In this document: positions 13,320 to 25,690 of the stretch, piece by piece | How the letters are laid out: each line of letters opens with the position of its first letter | Numbering within the stretch: the stretch's first letter is position 1 | Assembly: GCA_009760855.2 (NCBI GenBank) | Contig: WPIO01000037.1 | Location: 62,001 to 126,000, forward strand | Direction of reading: 5' to 3' | Source: Cristatella mucedo | Lineage: Eukaryota; Bryozoa; Phylactolaemata; Cristatellidae | DNA: 64,000 nucleotides | The notes under the pieces: generated by a model | The model's input: the letters and a program-made list of their open reading frames with translations, nothing else | Told to the model about the DNA's origin: nothing | Database searches by the model: none | Translations under genes and position numbers: made by a program

Positions 13320-14165
13320 CGGCGGCTGCAGCCGCAGGGACCTGCGCCGTCGCCTCGACCTTCCAGGCCGGTTCGTTGGGGGCGCTCCTCCGTGAGAAAC
13401 GGATGCCGCACATTACGGGTGCATTGAAAACGAACGGCAAAGGGTTCTTTATTAGCACCGAGCCGGCCTTTCATAATCGCCCTATTTTTACGAGCGGCAT
13501 TGTTCGATCGATTAAAGTCAACGCGGCCTGTGTACAATCGCCAACGCCAATATTAAATCGCAAGAGGCATCACGATGTGCCAACACAAGCGGGCTCGCAT
13601 GTGGCAGAAATCGACCGCTGTTGGGGCAAGGTCACACACAGACCACGTTCATTCGTTCGCCCAGTGCCTGGGCGACCCGTCTGTAGATCGCGGTTAGCCG
13701 CCACCTGCCTGCGGCTCGCTCTGCCGCCATCGCTGCTGCTTTCCTTTCGTGGCGGCCGTTACCAAGGAACAGCCTTCCAAAATGGTGGAAAGACGCCAGC
13801 TGCAGGGCAGTGCAATCCAATCGCATCTGCACGCTGCCGCCGGATTATCTACCAGTAACCCCTCACCCCCATCCCCCCAAGCAACCGTCGGTTGAGATTT
13901 CGCTGCCTGCCGAGCAGTGGGATGCCGCTGCTCAGCAGCCGTTCCTACGGAGCTGCCAGCGCTGCCAGCTCGGGCTCGCTAAGGGGAGGGGGAGGCAGCA
14001 GCAGTAGCAGGCCTCTATGTCGTCTATGAAGGCATCGGCCAGTTGCGGCGCTTCGTCCTTGTAGCCAGCCCGGCCGCCCTCATGCCCTTACACGTCGCCA
14101 TCTCTGCGACTTTACTTGTTAGTACAGTACAGTGGCTCTGCTTGCATTCTTCCCTCCTTCTCATC

Positions 14166-14167
<2 letters not shown>
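13320..14167. other. GC-rich stretch without a recognisable gene
   Basis: No protein family or repeat family is recognisable. The open plus frame up to 13858 is a continuation from the minisatellite and carries no known motif. Confidence 0.4.
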
Positions 14168-14960
<793 letters not shown>

Positions 14961-15837
14961 CTCTTTTTTCCCTAGCTCATATCTTCCGCGGTTCCTTCGC
15001 TCTCGCTCCATCCTAAGAGAACTCGCTTGCTCTCGAACTTTCAGGATCTCTGGCTCCTGTTCATCGGTTATCTTGCCCCCCCCTTCAGCTGTCATGCTTA
15101 TTGCAGCCTCTGCTCCACGTCGGCGGTGACCTGCTCTAAGTCACGCAGGACCCCGGCAGGACCCCGGCAGGACTCCCCCGGCTCCCCCATCGCTGCGCAT
15201 AGACGACATACCCCGGCCCCTCCCTTCCTACCCGCCCCCATTCGCTGCTTCGCGAAGAAGCGGCGGCGGTCGGTCGCTCGAGGCGGCGTCGTCTCTCGCG
15301 CCACGAGGCCTCAGGCCACGAGGCCCACGCGTCCCGCCGGGCTCACGCTGTTGCTGCTGCTTCCTGCAGCGCTCTCTTCGGCAGGCGGGCCAACCACAGA
15401 AGACGGCGAGTCGCGAGCCAGTTCCACTTCTCTGCCGGCCAAGCGCTGGCGGCCGCCGCCGTCCTGTGCGCCGATTTCGATGCCGCCGAGGCCACTGCCG
15501 CTCTCCTCCTGCTCGCGGTCGCCGTCTGCCATGCTAGACCGTCGGGACGACGTTTGCCAAGTCGGCGGTGCTCCTGCCAAACGTACGGTGCGAGGGCAGA
15601 TACGGCTGAACGGCCTGAGGCTGGCTGATTAAGGTGAACGACATATGAGCCTATCGGCAGGAAGCCGGATCCCGAAAAGGCTCCATGCTCAAAATGAATA
15701 TTTTCTAGAAAGTAGTGAAAATCGTAGAAAAACGAGAAAAAACCTCACGCTCAGCAGTTACCTGTCGGCGGAGAAAAGAAGTCGGCAAAGAAACTTTGGT
15801 GTCGAAACGCCGAAGATGAAGCGCTGGCGCCCAAAGA
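14961..15837. other. GC-rich stretch; possible but unsupported open frames
   Basis: A plus frame (15027-15632) and a minus frame (15311-15580) are open for 201 and 89 codons. The minus one begins with an acidic, Gly/Ser-rich low-complexity peptide. Neither matches a family I know and I see no splice-consistent continuation, so no gene is called. Confidence 0.4.
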
Positions 15838-16066
15838 GGCGCCCTCCCCCCCCCACAGAGAACCCCCCTCCCCCCCACAGAGAACCCCCTCCTCCCTCCC
15901 ACAGAGAACCCCCTCCTCACCCCCCAAAAAGAACCCCTCCCCCACCCCACAGAGAACCCCTCCTCCCCCCCCACAGAGAACCCTTCCTCCCCCACAGAGA
16001 ACCCCTCCTCCCCCCACAGAGAACCCTTCCTCCCCCCACAGAGAACCCCTCCTCCCCCCCCACCAC
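15838..16066. repeat. C-rich minisatellite (unit about 20-24 bp)
   Basis: About eleven variants of 'cccccccacagagaacccct' with CT-rich spacers of differing length. The complementary strand reads as G-rich runs separated by TTCTCTGT, so it could form G-quadruplexes. Peptides read from it (GEEGFSVGG on the minus strand) reflect only the repeat. Confidence 0.95.
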
Positions 16067-16436
16067 CGCTCTACAGCCTGACCAGCCCTCACTCATGTCT
16101 TTCTTCGCCAACAGCAAGTACAGAATGAGAATTGAACTCCGATCGACGCGGTATAGCTTTAGTGACCAAAAAATGACGATTGAGCCCACCTATACCGAGG
16201 TCTATCTGACTACTATTCGCAGGGTTATATAGTTTTTTCGAGACCCGGGTCCAAGCCAATCGGTTCATGTAGGGGGGCGATGCTAGGACAACTCGTGCTG
16301 GTGGGATTAGCCGGGGCGGGCAAGGGACAGTAGCCGCCGTAAGGATCGGTAGAGCAGCCGGAGGGGCTGGGGCAGGGCCCCCGTGGGCTTAGCAGGGTGA
16401 CAGCTGCAGCTAGCAAAGGCGAACTTCAGCTGGAGC

Positions 16437-17377
16437 CAGAGGCGTACAGACAAGAGACCTTTCGGTGCTAAAGGGGACAAAGCGCGACAAATGGCACCCC
16501 TCCCTTTGTCAAAAATTGCTGCAAAATAGCTCCGAAACAGGTGAAATGCAAAAAAACACGAACTAGCCTGCATTTCGAGTAGAAAAAGATTTATTAATTG
16601 TGGTACAGGTAAAAGGTAGCTATCGCAGCTTTAACTGACTTGGATGAATTTTTCTGGCCTTGAACGTGGCAAACTGGTCTACTACAGTAGGAAAGTCCAT
16701 ATTCTCCAGTGTTTCTTTTTCTACGCTTAACCGGAGAGGCGATCTTACCCATTGATGCCCTTAGATAAGACAGAATTATCTTCAGCTTGCTAAAGGAACG
16801 TTCACAACTGGCTACTGATACAGCTAGTGAGAAGAACTTGCTAGGCAACTTTCGAATTAGGAAATACGCCTTCTCCATAACTGACGATGAAAGACACGAA
16901 TCCCAACAAAGTTTCCAGTGTTTTTCTCGCCAGCCAAGCTCTCTTGTTGATCATGCAATGGAATGCTAGGTTTTGAGAAACCGTGAACTCGATGCAGCTG
17001 AGAACTCTCTTTGCGATTTCTTCATGCCATCGTTGTTTTTCCGATAAGATTTGTGCCTTAACATCAGCAGCTGTCTACTCCACTTCCTTTGAGAACTCTC
17101 CTCGGTGTTTCCTTCCTTGTGGCAAAAGCCTGCCGGTGAGAAGGGCTGTTTTCATGGGTAATTAGTTGCTCAGGTTTCGTCCACTTCTAAACCCTTTTGC
17201 CAATTCAAGTGACGATCGGGAATATTGGGTGGACAGAGGGAAGAGCAAACAACAGGAGCAATATTGCGACTGTTTTGTGTGAGAGTAGACCAGCCAGGTC
17301 CAGCTAACTTCACGCCTCTTAGCAAGTTGCCACTTGAACCAGGCTCTGCTCATGGCTCGCTCCACCTTTTCCAGCAA
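16437..17377 (-). mobile_element. hAT transposon relic, internally deleted (ZMYM/TTF-type)
   Basis: Read on the minus strand, the 5' part (17377-17162) encodes a TTF-type zinc-finger-like piece: 'WTWLVYSHTKQSQYCSCCLL', then SSLELAKGFRSGRNLSN. After a frame change, 'RWHEEIAKRVLSCIEFTVSQ' followed by NLAF lies at about 17050-16960. The 3' part (16878-16594) carries the hAT dimerisation-domain signature 'SVASCERSFSKLKIILSYLR'. In intact hAT transposases these pieces are separated by several hundred residues with the catalytic core, so the core is deleted here. Stops and frameshifts are present. A possible terminal inverted repeat, CAGAGGCGTA, starts at 16437. I did not find its partner on the other side. 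Confidence 0.8.
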
Positions 17378-17975
17378 GTGGACTTTCTTTGCTCTGAAAC
17401 TGGCTTGATCCTCATAGCACTAGTTCAGTTCAAAGTTGCTTCGGAAAAGGACGGGCAAAACAGAGGCCAGGTCAAACTTCAAAAACTATAAACTTCACGT
17501 GGCCAATAGCATTCAGGGTCAGCACTTGGGAAATTGAAGTAGATTCTGTATCTTCATCTGTGGTAGTTCTAGCATCCATACGATCCAAATGCTGACTGTC
17601 TTCGTCTTCACAGAGCAGAGCTTTTTTTTTTCATGAAGCTTTCACCTAGCAGACAGTGCTTGCTTCTCCAGACTGCCGCCATGCTCTCTGCCTTCACTCT
17701 CTTCTCCTCCTCCTCCTCCTCCTCCTCCTCCTCCTCCTCAAAACTTTTTTTCCCTCTGTGATCGTCAACATTTTCCTGATGTTTTTTCTTGTGCCTTCTA
17801 CGTTCTTTAGCTTTGCCTTCTTCGAAAAACCTCTTCGAGCTCGACCTTCTGGACTTGCTTGCTCCTCAAGTTTTCGCCTTCTGCACTGGGCACCACGTGC
17901 CCTTCTTCCTGCCACGTCTTCTGAAAGTAGATTGGGGTGACTAAAAATGTACAAAGTATACAGTAGCCGTAACAA
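17378..17975. other. Stretch with a (TCC)n run, no recognisable gene
   Basis: A pure (CTC)n run of about 38 bp lies at 17702-17739. No conserved coding sequence is visible around it. Confidence 0.45.
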
Positions 17976-18470
17976 CAATAAAACTATTATTATTATTATT
18001 ATTATTAGCATCATTATTATTAGTTTTCTAGCGCACTCAGAGAACTCAATCTATTTCTAGGCACTTTACATTTGCTGCAAGGGGAGCACGATCGAATGAT
18101 TAGTGGTAACATACTCAATGACAACAAGCATGACATGGTAAGAGGTGATGCACGTGGTCAGAAAGCCAATATGGTTAGTGGCAGCAAGTACAATACCAGC
18201 ACCCATAAGCACACAAGGGACGCATCACATGGACCCACTAAATGCTGTGTTAAGCAGATGTGTTTTTAGCTTGTTTTCAAATGCCGAGTCAGGGAATGTC
18301 GTTATAGACGTCGGAAGCGAGTTCCAGGCTCTGGGCGCATACGAACTAGAGGCGCGGTCTTTAAGGATTTGAGGTTCGTATGCGGTACAGGTAAACAATT
18401 AGATTATAAAAAGCGGGTGGTACGAAGCTTAGTCTGGTGGCGGAGTAGCTTTGATAGCCAGGCCGGTCCG
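17976..18470 (-). mobile_element. LINE family-1 3' end, minus strand
   Basis: Starts with an (ATT)n tail, then the reverse complement of the conserved tail ('agagaactcaatctatttct'), the noncoding 3' region with 'accagcacccataagcacac', and the C-terminal coding end ('gaactagaggcgcggtcttt', equal to KDRASS-type sequence in the copy at 47370). It is 5'-truncated and the copy has point decay. Confidence 0.8.
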
Positions 18471-20098
18471 GTTCCATCAACCGCGAACCCCTCACTAGTT
18501 CCGGTTGCAGCACAACACGTGCAATGGGCAGAGACCTGAAGCTAGCAATACGCCAGCGACAAAAACACGGCGCTCGATATTCTGCGCTCAGCGCCAGCAA
18601 CAAAACCATGTTAGTAAAAGCAGCTCACAGCAGCTCACGCTCAGCGCTACACTCACCGACCGGCAGACCGTTGCTCCAGGACTGCGACGGCGGTCAGGCA
18701 CGAGCCTTACAGTGTGGCCGCGTAAAAAATCGCACAATAGTCACTATCGCAAACGATTATGCAGAATGCTGCTCATATCGTTGCGACGCCACGATACGCT
18801 GGCTCGCCCTTGACGCGACGTAGCAGGCTGGGCTCGACCTTGACGCGACGCAGCCCGCCTCGGGCAGGAAGGACGGAAGGAGCGAGCTGGCGGGAAGGGG
18901 CAGTTAGAACGCGGACGGTGGGGTGAACGAGGGGCGAGCTGCCATGTGCTTAGTTCTCTGCGAGAGCCAGGTTGAAGGTCCCTCGGTGTTGCCGGGTCGT
19001 CGCTAGTATGCCGCCTGAGCGTCAGCTGCAGCTTGGTCTGAGTCTGTAAATATGCTCAGCTCAGCCCGCACTGGTCAAGTCCATTGAAACAAGGACTCGC
19101 CCGCTCGCCCGATCCGGAGGAACTAGCGATCGTCCGCGGCGTGGCGAGGATAGTCGCAAGTCTACATCGCAGTGAGCCTAGGCGAGGTCAAGCGGAAGCC
19201 TGAGCGAGGTCAAACGAAAACCTAAGCGGGGTCCAAGGTGAACTTGCAGCTAACGCTTGCTGACGCTGTTTTTGCGTCGTCTCTAGCCGTATTGCCGCTT
19301 GAGCCTCGCCCTGAGGCTCAGCGCGCCCTCTCGAGACTGATTGCGGAGCTGTCCGGCGCGTGTCGGTAGCCGCTCTCCCCACCCGCGCCGTCCGATTATG
19401 CCCGAGCGACTGCTCGCGTCGGAGCTCGGCGCAGTGCGTCCTTGACTACGGCGGCCCGTGCGAGCGGGCTTCCGAAGCCAAGCGGACGCGCTCTGGTCGA
19501 CGGCTTCCCGCTTCCGGCTCGGTTTTCGGCCTATCAAAACCCGGCTCCGCCTCCCATCCCACTCCTGAAGCCTCGAAGAGCGCTCCTGTCGCTCGCCGCG
19601 CCGCCGCGTGCGAGCGACATCTGCCGGCCGAACGCCTTTCGGATAATGTTGCGTAGCCCGCGGACGTCGATCGCGGGAGAGCGATTAAGTGCGCACGGTA
19701 CGCGGGAAAAAAAGCGAAACACCGAAATAGACTCCTCGACGCCTAAGCGCTGGCTTTTAAGCGGCGGCTATAGAGCGACGTTTTCGGCGATAGACAGCCC
19801 GGCGCAAAGGGGCGCAAAGCGTTCGAACGAGCCAATTAACGCTGCGTCGGCGACACTAGCCGCCCGTAATTGCCGCCTGCTGCGCGACGTCGTCGATCGG
19901 CGCGCGATTAGCGGCCCGGTTCGCCCAGTCAGCTGCGAGATTACGCAACACCGTCGCTCGCATGACGAGCGCATAGAACGGGTGACATTGGGCGATGCGA
20001 CACAAATGCTTTATCCTCCAACAATTGCGTAAGCAACTAATGCGACGAGGAGCTACTGTGACCGGCGACGACGCCGAGTGCGTGGCGAGCACGCACGC
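18471..20098. other. GC/CpG-rich stretch without a recognisable gene
   Basis: High CpG and GC content from about 18.8 kb. Several overlapping frames of 60-196 codons are open on both strands, as expected from composition. None carries a known motif. It could be a CpG island, but no exon supports a promoter call. Confidence 0.45.
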
Positions 20099-20123
20099 AT
20101 ATATATATATATATATATATATG
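20099..20123. repeat. (TA)n microsatellite
   Basis: About 12 TA dinucleotides directly after 'acgcacgca'. Confidence 0.95.
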
Positions 20124-20134
20124 CGCATATAAAT

Positions 20135-20260
20135 ATAAATGTCGTTCGCATAGCATCCTAAGAGAACTGGGTATTAGTCCAGCAGTCTTAGCCTAAGAAT
20201 TAAGTGCCCCCCTTCACGACACGGGTCTGGGGCGGGACTCGAGTCCTGCGGCCGCCGATG
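20135..20260 (-). mobile_element. SINE B, diverged copy
   Basis: Begins with 'gcatagcatcctaagagaac', the tail shared with the copies at 38914 and 52030, and ends in a B-box-like 'gggactcgagtcctgcgg'. The middle is diverged from the better copies. Confidence 0.5.
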
Positions 20261-20563
20261 CCGCACAGCGAGCCCAAGTAAGCGCCGCCGCCGCGGAGGC
20301 GACTCCTCTGCCGGTCTGTGCGACGCGGCCGCTGACTTGGGCGATCGTCTTCTCCCTCCTTCGCTTTTCGCGCTGCTGAGCTCTGCCTCCGAAAGCGCGT
20401 CTCGAAGCTCAGCATCGGCGAAGCAAGTCCAAGGTGAAGGACGTCAAAGACGTCGCCCATTCGTCGCCCACCTCTGACCGAGCTCGGCGACGAAAAGGCA
20501 ATCGGTGAGAAAGCGTTTGGTGTGAGCGAAAGCTCTCAGCGACCGAATGCGGTCCAACGGTTA

Positions 20564-20565
<2 letters not shown>

Positions 20566-20653
<88 letters not shown>
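20566..20653. repeat. (GA)n microsatellite
   Basis: An uninterrupted GA run of about 86 bp. Confidence 0.97.
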
Positions 20654-20655
<2 letters not shown>

Positions 20656-21169
20656 CCCGCGTCCAGCTGCCGCCGCTATGGGGCGAGAACTGCGGTCGGA
20701 ATTAATAAAATAATGATATATTTGATATAAAATTATTATCTGTTAATTATTATTATTGCTTAACGATAGCTAATACAATAGTAATAGTGATACTAGTGAT
20801 TAAGCACTCGGGCAGCGCCCTAACATAACTAAATCCCATTCTCAGTATTTTATAAATGTGCTGTAAAGGAAGCGCCTGTAACTGGTTATGGATAACGTGC
20901 TCAATTTGAGCACGCGTAAACGCACCGAGGACAATTCACTCATAAAACTGTGCCGGCCGCAGCGAAAGTGCGACGCGGTGCGGTCATACCGGCTAATATC
21001 TTGTCTGTCTTGTTCCGCAACATGACGCACTCTTCGCAGTAAGGCAGGAAAGGCATAGCGCTTACATTTTCCGCTCGCAGCACCGGCGCTAGAAGTTAGC
21101 TGCATCGAGGCGGGCTCCTGACGGTGCGTACCGCGACGATAGCTCGTCGGCTTCGGACGACCGCTCTCT
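20654..21169. other. Stretch without a recognisable gene
   Basis: AT-rich from 20700 to 20860, then mixed. No conserved coding sequence or repeat family is visible. Confidence 0.4.
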
Positions 21170-21171
21170 TC

Positions 21172-21247
<76 letters not shown>
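21170..21247. repeat. (CT)n microsatellite
   Basis: A CT run of about 78 bp with one TTTC interruption. Confidence 0.97.
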
Positions 21248-21248
<1 letters not shown>

Positions 21249-22054
21249 TGCAGACGCGCGACGGCAGACACCGGTGGAACTGGCGCCGCGAAGCACAGCG
21301 AGTCACATAAGTCTACCCAATGCATACACGCGGGCACGGCAAGAAGAGAGCAGAAAATGCACGGCGATGAAGAGTCCACCCACGGCGAAAGCCTTAGTGA
21401 CGCGTCCGCGTCCTCAGCGTGCGGCTGCGTATTCCCACGTGGACGGCGGGCCGCCGCGCGTTCGCGAGTGCCAGCGCGTCGGCGCATCGAGTTCAACCGC
21501 AAGGCCGACCGTCGCTTCGGACTGCTTTTATAAGATCTGAGCCGCCACGTAGGTTATCGCGCATCCGGTTCCTAACAGTTGCAGCTCGGGGAACCGCTAG
21601 GAATCTGCGCCAGGTGTCGTCGTCGTAGCCTAGTTGACTTAGCACGCTAACGTTTTAGCATCCGCTTCCCCAGTCGGAGTCTTTGAGAAATCCGCCATTC
21701 TCAAGGCGCCGCCGAGTAACGGGCTCCGTAACGACACGTCGCAACTGCCGGCGCTTTAGCGAGCGTACTGAAGCGAGCGGCGGCAATCCAGCCTTCCGCG
21801 GCCGCACTTCCACCGGCTCGGAGCGTGCTCGAAGCTGGTGAGGCGCGTTCGCTTGACTGTCCGCGTCGCGGGCTCGACTTCCGGCGGCCGCTAAGCGCTT
21901 TCTGCCAGGCCGAAGGGAAGCCGCTAAGCGCTTCCGTCGCTACTCGAATGCAAGCGAGGCTGTCGCGTCAGGTGCTCTTTACTAGGAGGCGTGCGTGCAA
22001 TTGCGCGTGCGTGTGTGCATGTGCGTGCGTACGTGTGTGTGCGGTACAGAAAGA
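21248..22054. other. GC-rich stretch without a recognisable gene
   Basis: CpG-rich sequence. Open frames are long on both strands but motif-free. A GT-rich segment (gtgcgtgcgtacgtgtgtgt type) at about 22005-22045 leads into the next microsatellite. Confidence 0.4.
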
Positions 22055-22245
<191 letters not shown>

Positions 22246-22794
22246 CCAACGAAGCATTATACGTAGGTACCTGTGGGCACCATTAATCTCACACAGTTTT
22301 GAATCTTTAGTCTATCTTCGTGTAATCGAACTACGTTTTTTCCACCGATCCGATCACCCGCGTTCACTGAGGCTAGGCCCCCATCCCACTACTGCCTTTC
22401 CACGGCGACCGGCGGTCAAGTAGCTGAAACAGTCACCTTTGACCTCCAGCTACTCTCCTTCGGCGTTCTCGTAATTTAATTGACCGGCGCTCTCGCGCCC
22501 ATCAGCCGCCGCAAGGTGAAGCCCCGGGGCTTTGCCGCTACTCGGATATCCTGCTGCAAACGGAACGCAGCGGCTTCCACGTCCGGACGCAACTAGGCCT
22601 CGAACGCAGCACTCTCGCCATCGCGCTAGTCTCAGCCGACGCGCGAGTATAGTGGCGAAGGCCCGAGCCACGGAACCGCCTCTAGCGAGTCGCTGTAGCA
22701 GCGCCAATGTACGCAGGCACGCCGACAGGAGCGCAGCGCGGCGACAGTAAAGAGCGCGCCCTACCTTAGGGGCAAAAGTCAAGGATACTATTTA

Positions 22795-22945
22795 GCTGAT
22801 TTAACGGCCTCATTCGTATAGCGGCAGAAGAGCCTTAACGGCTTTCACCACCCGCTTGCAATTGGCAGTAAAGAATCGTCCGCTGCAGGAATCGAACGTA
22901 CGACCTCGGCTGTGGAGACCAAACGCCCTACCTGCTCCTTAGCGT
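22795..22945 (-). mobile_element. SINE A copy
   Basis: The reverse-complement order is a tRNA-like head with B box ('ggaatcgaacgtacgacctc' on the plus strand), then a body with 'cacccgcttgcaattggcag', then a 'gtatagcggcagaagagcct' tail after 'gatttaacggcc'. This matches copies at 46365-46528 and 57060-57222. Confidence 0.75.
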
Positions 22946-24399
22946 AGAGTAATGCATTCGACAGCTACGGCGGTTTACAGGCTTCCAAAACCATCCACGG
23001 AGTCCAAAAACCCCGGCACGGCTCAAAGTCAAGAGCACAACTCAGCTCAACTGCTAAGGCACCCACTCTCTGCCTATTGCACGGCTGCGGACGTTGCGCT
23101 TCTTTGGCCGCCCTATATATTATCTCTTGATCTCTGTATCCTAACAGTTTGCGTACGCTGCTTTAGCACGCCAAGTTTAGCGGACGGACGGACGAGCGGT
23201 CCGTCCGACGGCCGCTGGCGCAGGTCTGGCCCTCGGTCGGCGCGACGTGGCGGTCCAGCAGACGCAATGGCGTCCTCGGCGTCATCTCCGGAAACGTTGT
23301 GCTTTTTTCCTTCTTCGCAAGCGCTCGCTCGGCGCCGTACACGCATTCCTCGCCCCCGGCCGCGCTTCCCGATACCCGCAGCCCCGTCTCCTGGCTCCAG
23401 CGGCTCGGTCCGCGCGATGCGCCGCATCACCGGTCAAGGTCACGTTGGCGGCAGCAGTAGCGCGCCGGTTTCTGGCCGGCGTTGAATTGAAATGGACCTG
23501 CAGGCTATCGCCGAGTGCCCATCGACCAAGAGACAGTGGGGCAGTGTACGAGCGACATAGTATTTGTTATTGTTATTGCCATTATTATCATCGTCGTCTC
23601 GTTATTATTATTATTATTATTAAAATGGCCAACGAAAGCCGTAGACTAGACTAGAGAACGTGCGGCGGGCGTGTGCGTGCGAATGCCCTTAGCGCGCGAA
23701 TCCGTGTGCATGCGCGCGCGACGAGTCGCTTATACCGATGCGTGGTGCACCTTCTTTGGAAAGGGAGGCGGAAAGGACTTGGCGGCTCGTCCGATCCGTA
23801 CCGTCCGCCTTGCTGGTAAATATCTGCCCATACAATTTGCACGGGTCGCGGGCGCTGAAGCGAACAGCCTTGCGACTGCTTCAAAGTCGCAAGCGACATT
23901 ACGACACTTCGCCCGACACTACGAAAAGATGTGCGCTCATTCGCGGCACAGTTTATTTCGATCGAGCACTTCCGGCCTATGCAAAACCGCCGAACCCGTC
24001 GAGCAGGCGGGTGTGGCAGGCGGGTTGGGTTGGCGCTGGCGCGAGCTGGAGAAACGCAAGACGCGCAGATGGCAGGCTGGGTAGAAGGCTCGAAGGCCGC
24101 GAGGCAAACAAGGTCGGCAAACAAAGAATCGCCGCCGCGAATCAATCGCTGCTGATGCTGCGGCCCGCGCGGTCTCCGGCGCGGTCGCACTTCAGCCTTT
24201 CAATAATGGCGGACTGCGTGGCCGGATGTCGATCGCGTTTTAAGGCGAAGCGAGTCCCGTGCAGGGCGTCGAGCCGTATTCGCCGGATGAATGACCTTTA
24301 ACTCCTCTGGTGCTTTAATTCCCGCTGAGCTGCAACGATAAAACGATCGGTCGCCCGAGAGACTGAGCGAGAGGCGTATAGGTTAGCAATCGCGGTTCC
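22946..24399. other. GC-rich stretch without a recognisable gene
   Basis: Open frames up to 187 codons on both strands overlap one another and carry no known domain. An (ATT)n run with no attached LINE lies at 23580-23622. The two-strand openness fits base composition rather than a gene. Confidence 0.45.
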
Positions 24400-25690
24400 A
24401 CAACCTGTGACCTTCCTTAAAAGGTTCTCCGAGGTTTCTGCATGCGATGTGGCTACTTTAATAAGGTCTAGCAAAAAGAGCTCGTCTCCTGAAGACCCTA
24501 TACCTTCATCTCTGTGGTTTTCAATAGCAGACCAACTTAGCCCTGAAATAACCAAGATTTTGTAATGCTACTCTGGGGAAAGGGGTCGTCCCCAAGTCCT
24601 TCAAATCGGCAAACATTCGACCCATACTTAAAAGCCTGGATTAGATACAGATATTCAGCTGTATTTGTCATTCAAACCGTCGGAATCTGCTGCAGCAACT
24701 GAGAAACTGAATGCTTGCCTTGCCGATATTCGATCCTAGATGTCGGAAAACTTCCTGAAATTAAATGATAAAACCGAACTGCTGCTCATAGGACACCCTA
24801 AGCTTGAGGCTGGATTAAAAGGCTTTTCTCTTCTAATAGGTGATGCTATCGTGCGACCATCACCACGGGCTCGAAATTTAGGTGTCGTTTTCGACAGCTG
24901 CCTCAATTTTAAAAGCTTCATTCAGAAGATTGCTTCTACAGCTAGCCATCGCGTCCGATCCCTATCCAAGATTAGGAGCTATCTTCCACAGTGGCTTGTA
25001 AAAAATTTAAGTCGCTCCTTAGTTCTGTCTAGGCTTGATTATTGTAATTCCCTTTTGGCTGGACTACCAAAGAACGCAACTAGGCCACTGCGGCTGACTA
25101 TGAATATGGCTACAAGTCCCAGAGGTTTGAGCACGTGTCTCCATTGCTGAAAGAGCTAGGATGGATGCCGGTTGAGCAAAGGATACAGAGCAAAGTTCTT
25201 ACGCTGACCCACAAGGCCCGGCACGGCTTAGCTCCTTCGTACCTAGCTGAACTGCTGCATCAGTTTCAGCCTGTTCGCGTCCTCAGGTCCTGTATGGACA
25301 ATAAACTAGCCGTTCCATTCCTCCACTTAAAGACCGTTGGTGACAGAAGCTTTAGCTCTGCAGGTCCTAGACTTTGGAACTCGCTTCTACAATTCTTACG
25401 CAACGACAACTACTCTATTGCTGCCTACTACGGCTCATCCTTTCCAGCGGTCCTGAGCTGCTACTTCTATGCTACTCGCTACTTCAACTGCTCTCCTGAC
25501 TCTGCTATGCTTCCCACTTTCTCTTTGTTGCGTGAGACGAAGTCTGTTGGCTACCGAATGCACACCGAAAGCCGCTTAGGCTGTGAGTGCGCTATACAAA
25601 ACTCTCCTGCGTAACACACAGATGGTCTTTATGACTTTGTGGAGTTGCAGGCGGAGATACATTACATTACATACATTCATACATCGGTGT
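24400..25690 (+). mobile_element. LINE family-2 copy (non-LTR reverse transcriptase), internally deleted
   Basis: An RT N-terminal piece ('VPKSFKSANIRPILKSLD') lies near 24590-24645. After a deletion the frame resumes at about 24657 with DTDIQLYLSF-like sequence and 'SENFLKLNDKTELLLIGHP', then 'PRARNLGVVFDSCLNFKSFI' and 'SRLDYCNSLLAGLPKNATRP'. A frame break at about 25130 is followed by 'LKELGWMPVEQRIQSKVLTL' and 'RSFSSAGPRLWNSLL'. Motif order is that of the end of ORF2 in CR1/L2-type LINEs. It ends in 'attacattacatacattcat', a tail different from family 1. Confidence 0.85.

Noticed and set aside
13100-13858. 252-codon frame
   Set aside because: Created by the 22-bp minisatellite, with no recognisable domain outside it.
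23651-24301. Overlapping frames of 179 and 187 codons on opposite strands
   Set aside because: CpG-rich composition removes stops on both strands. No domain was found.
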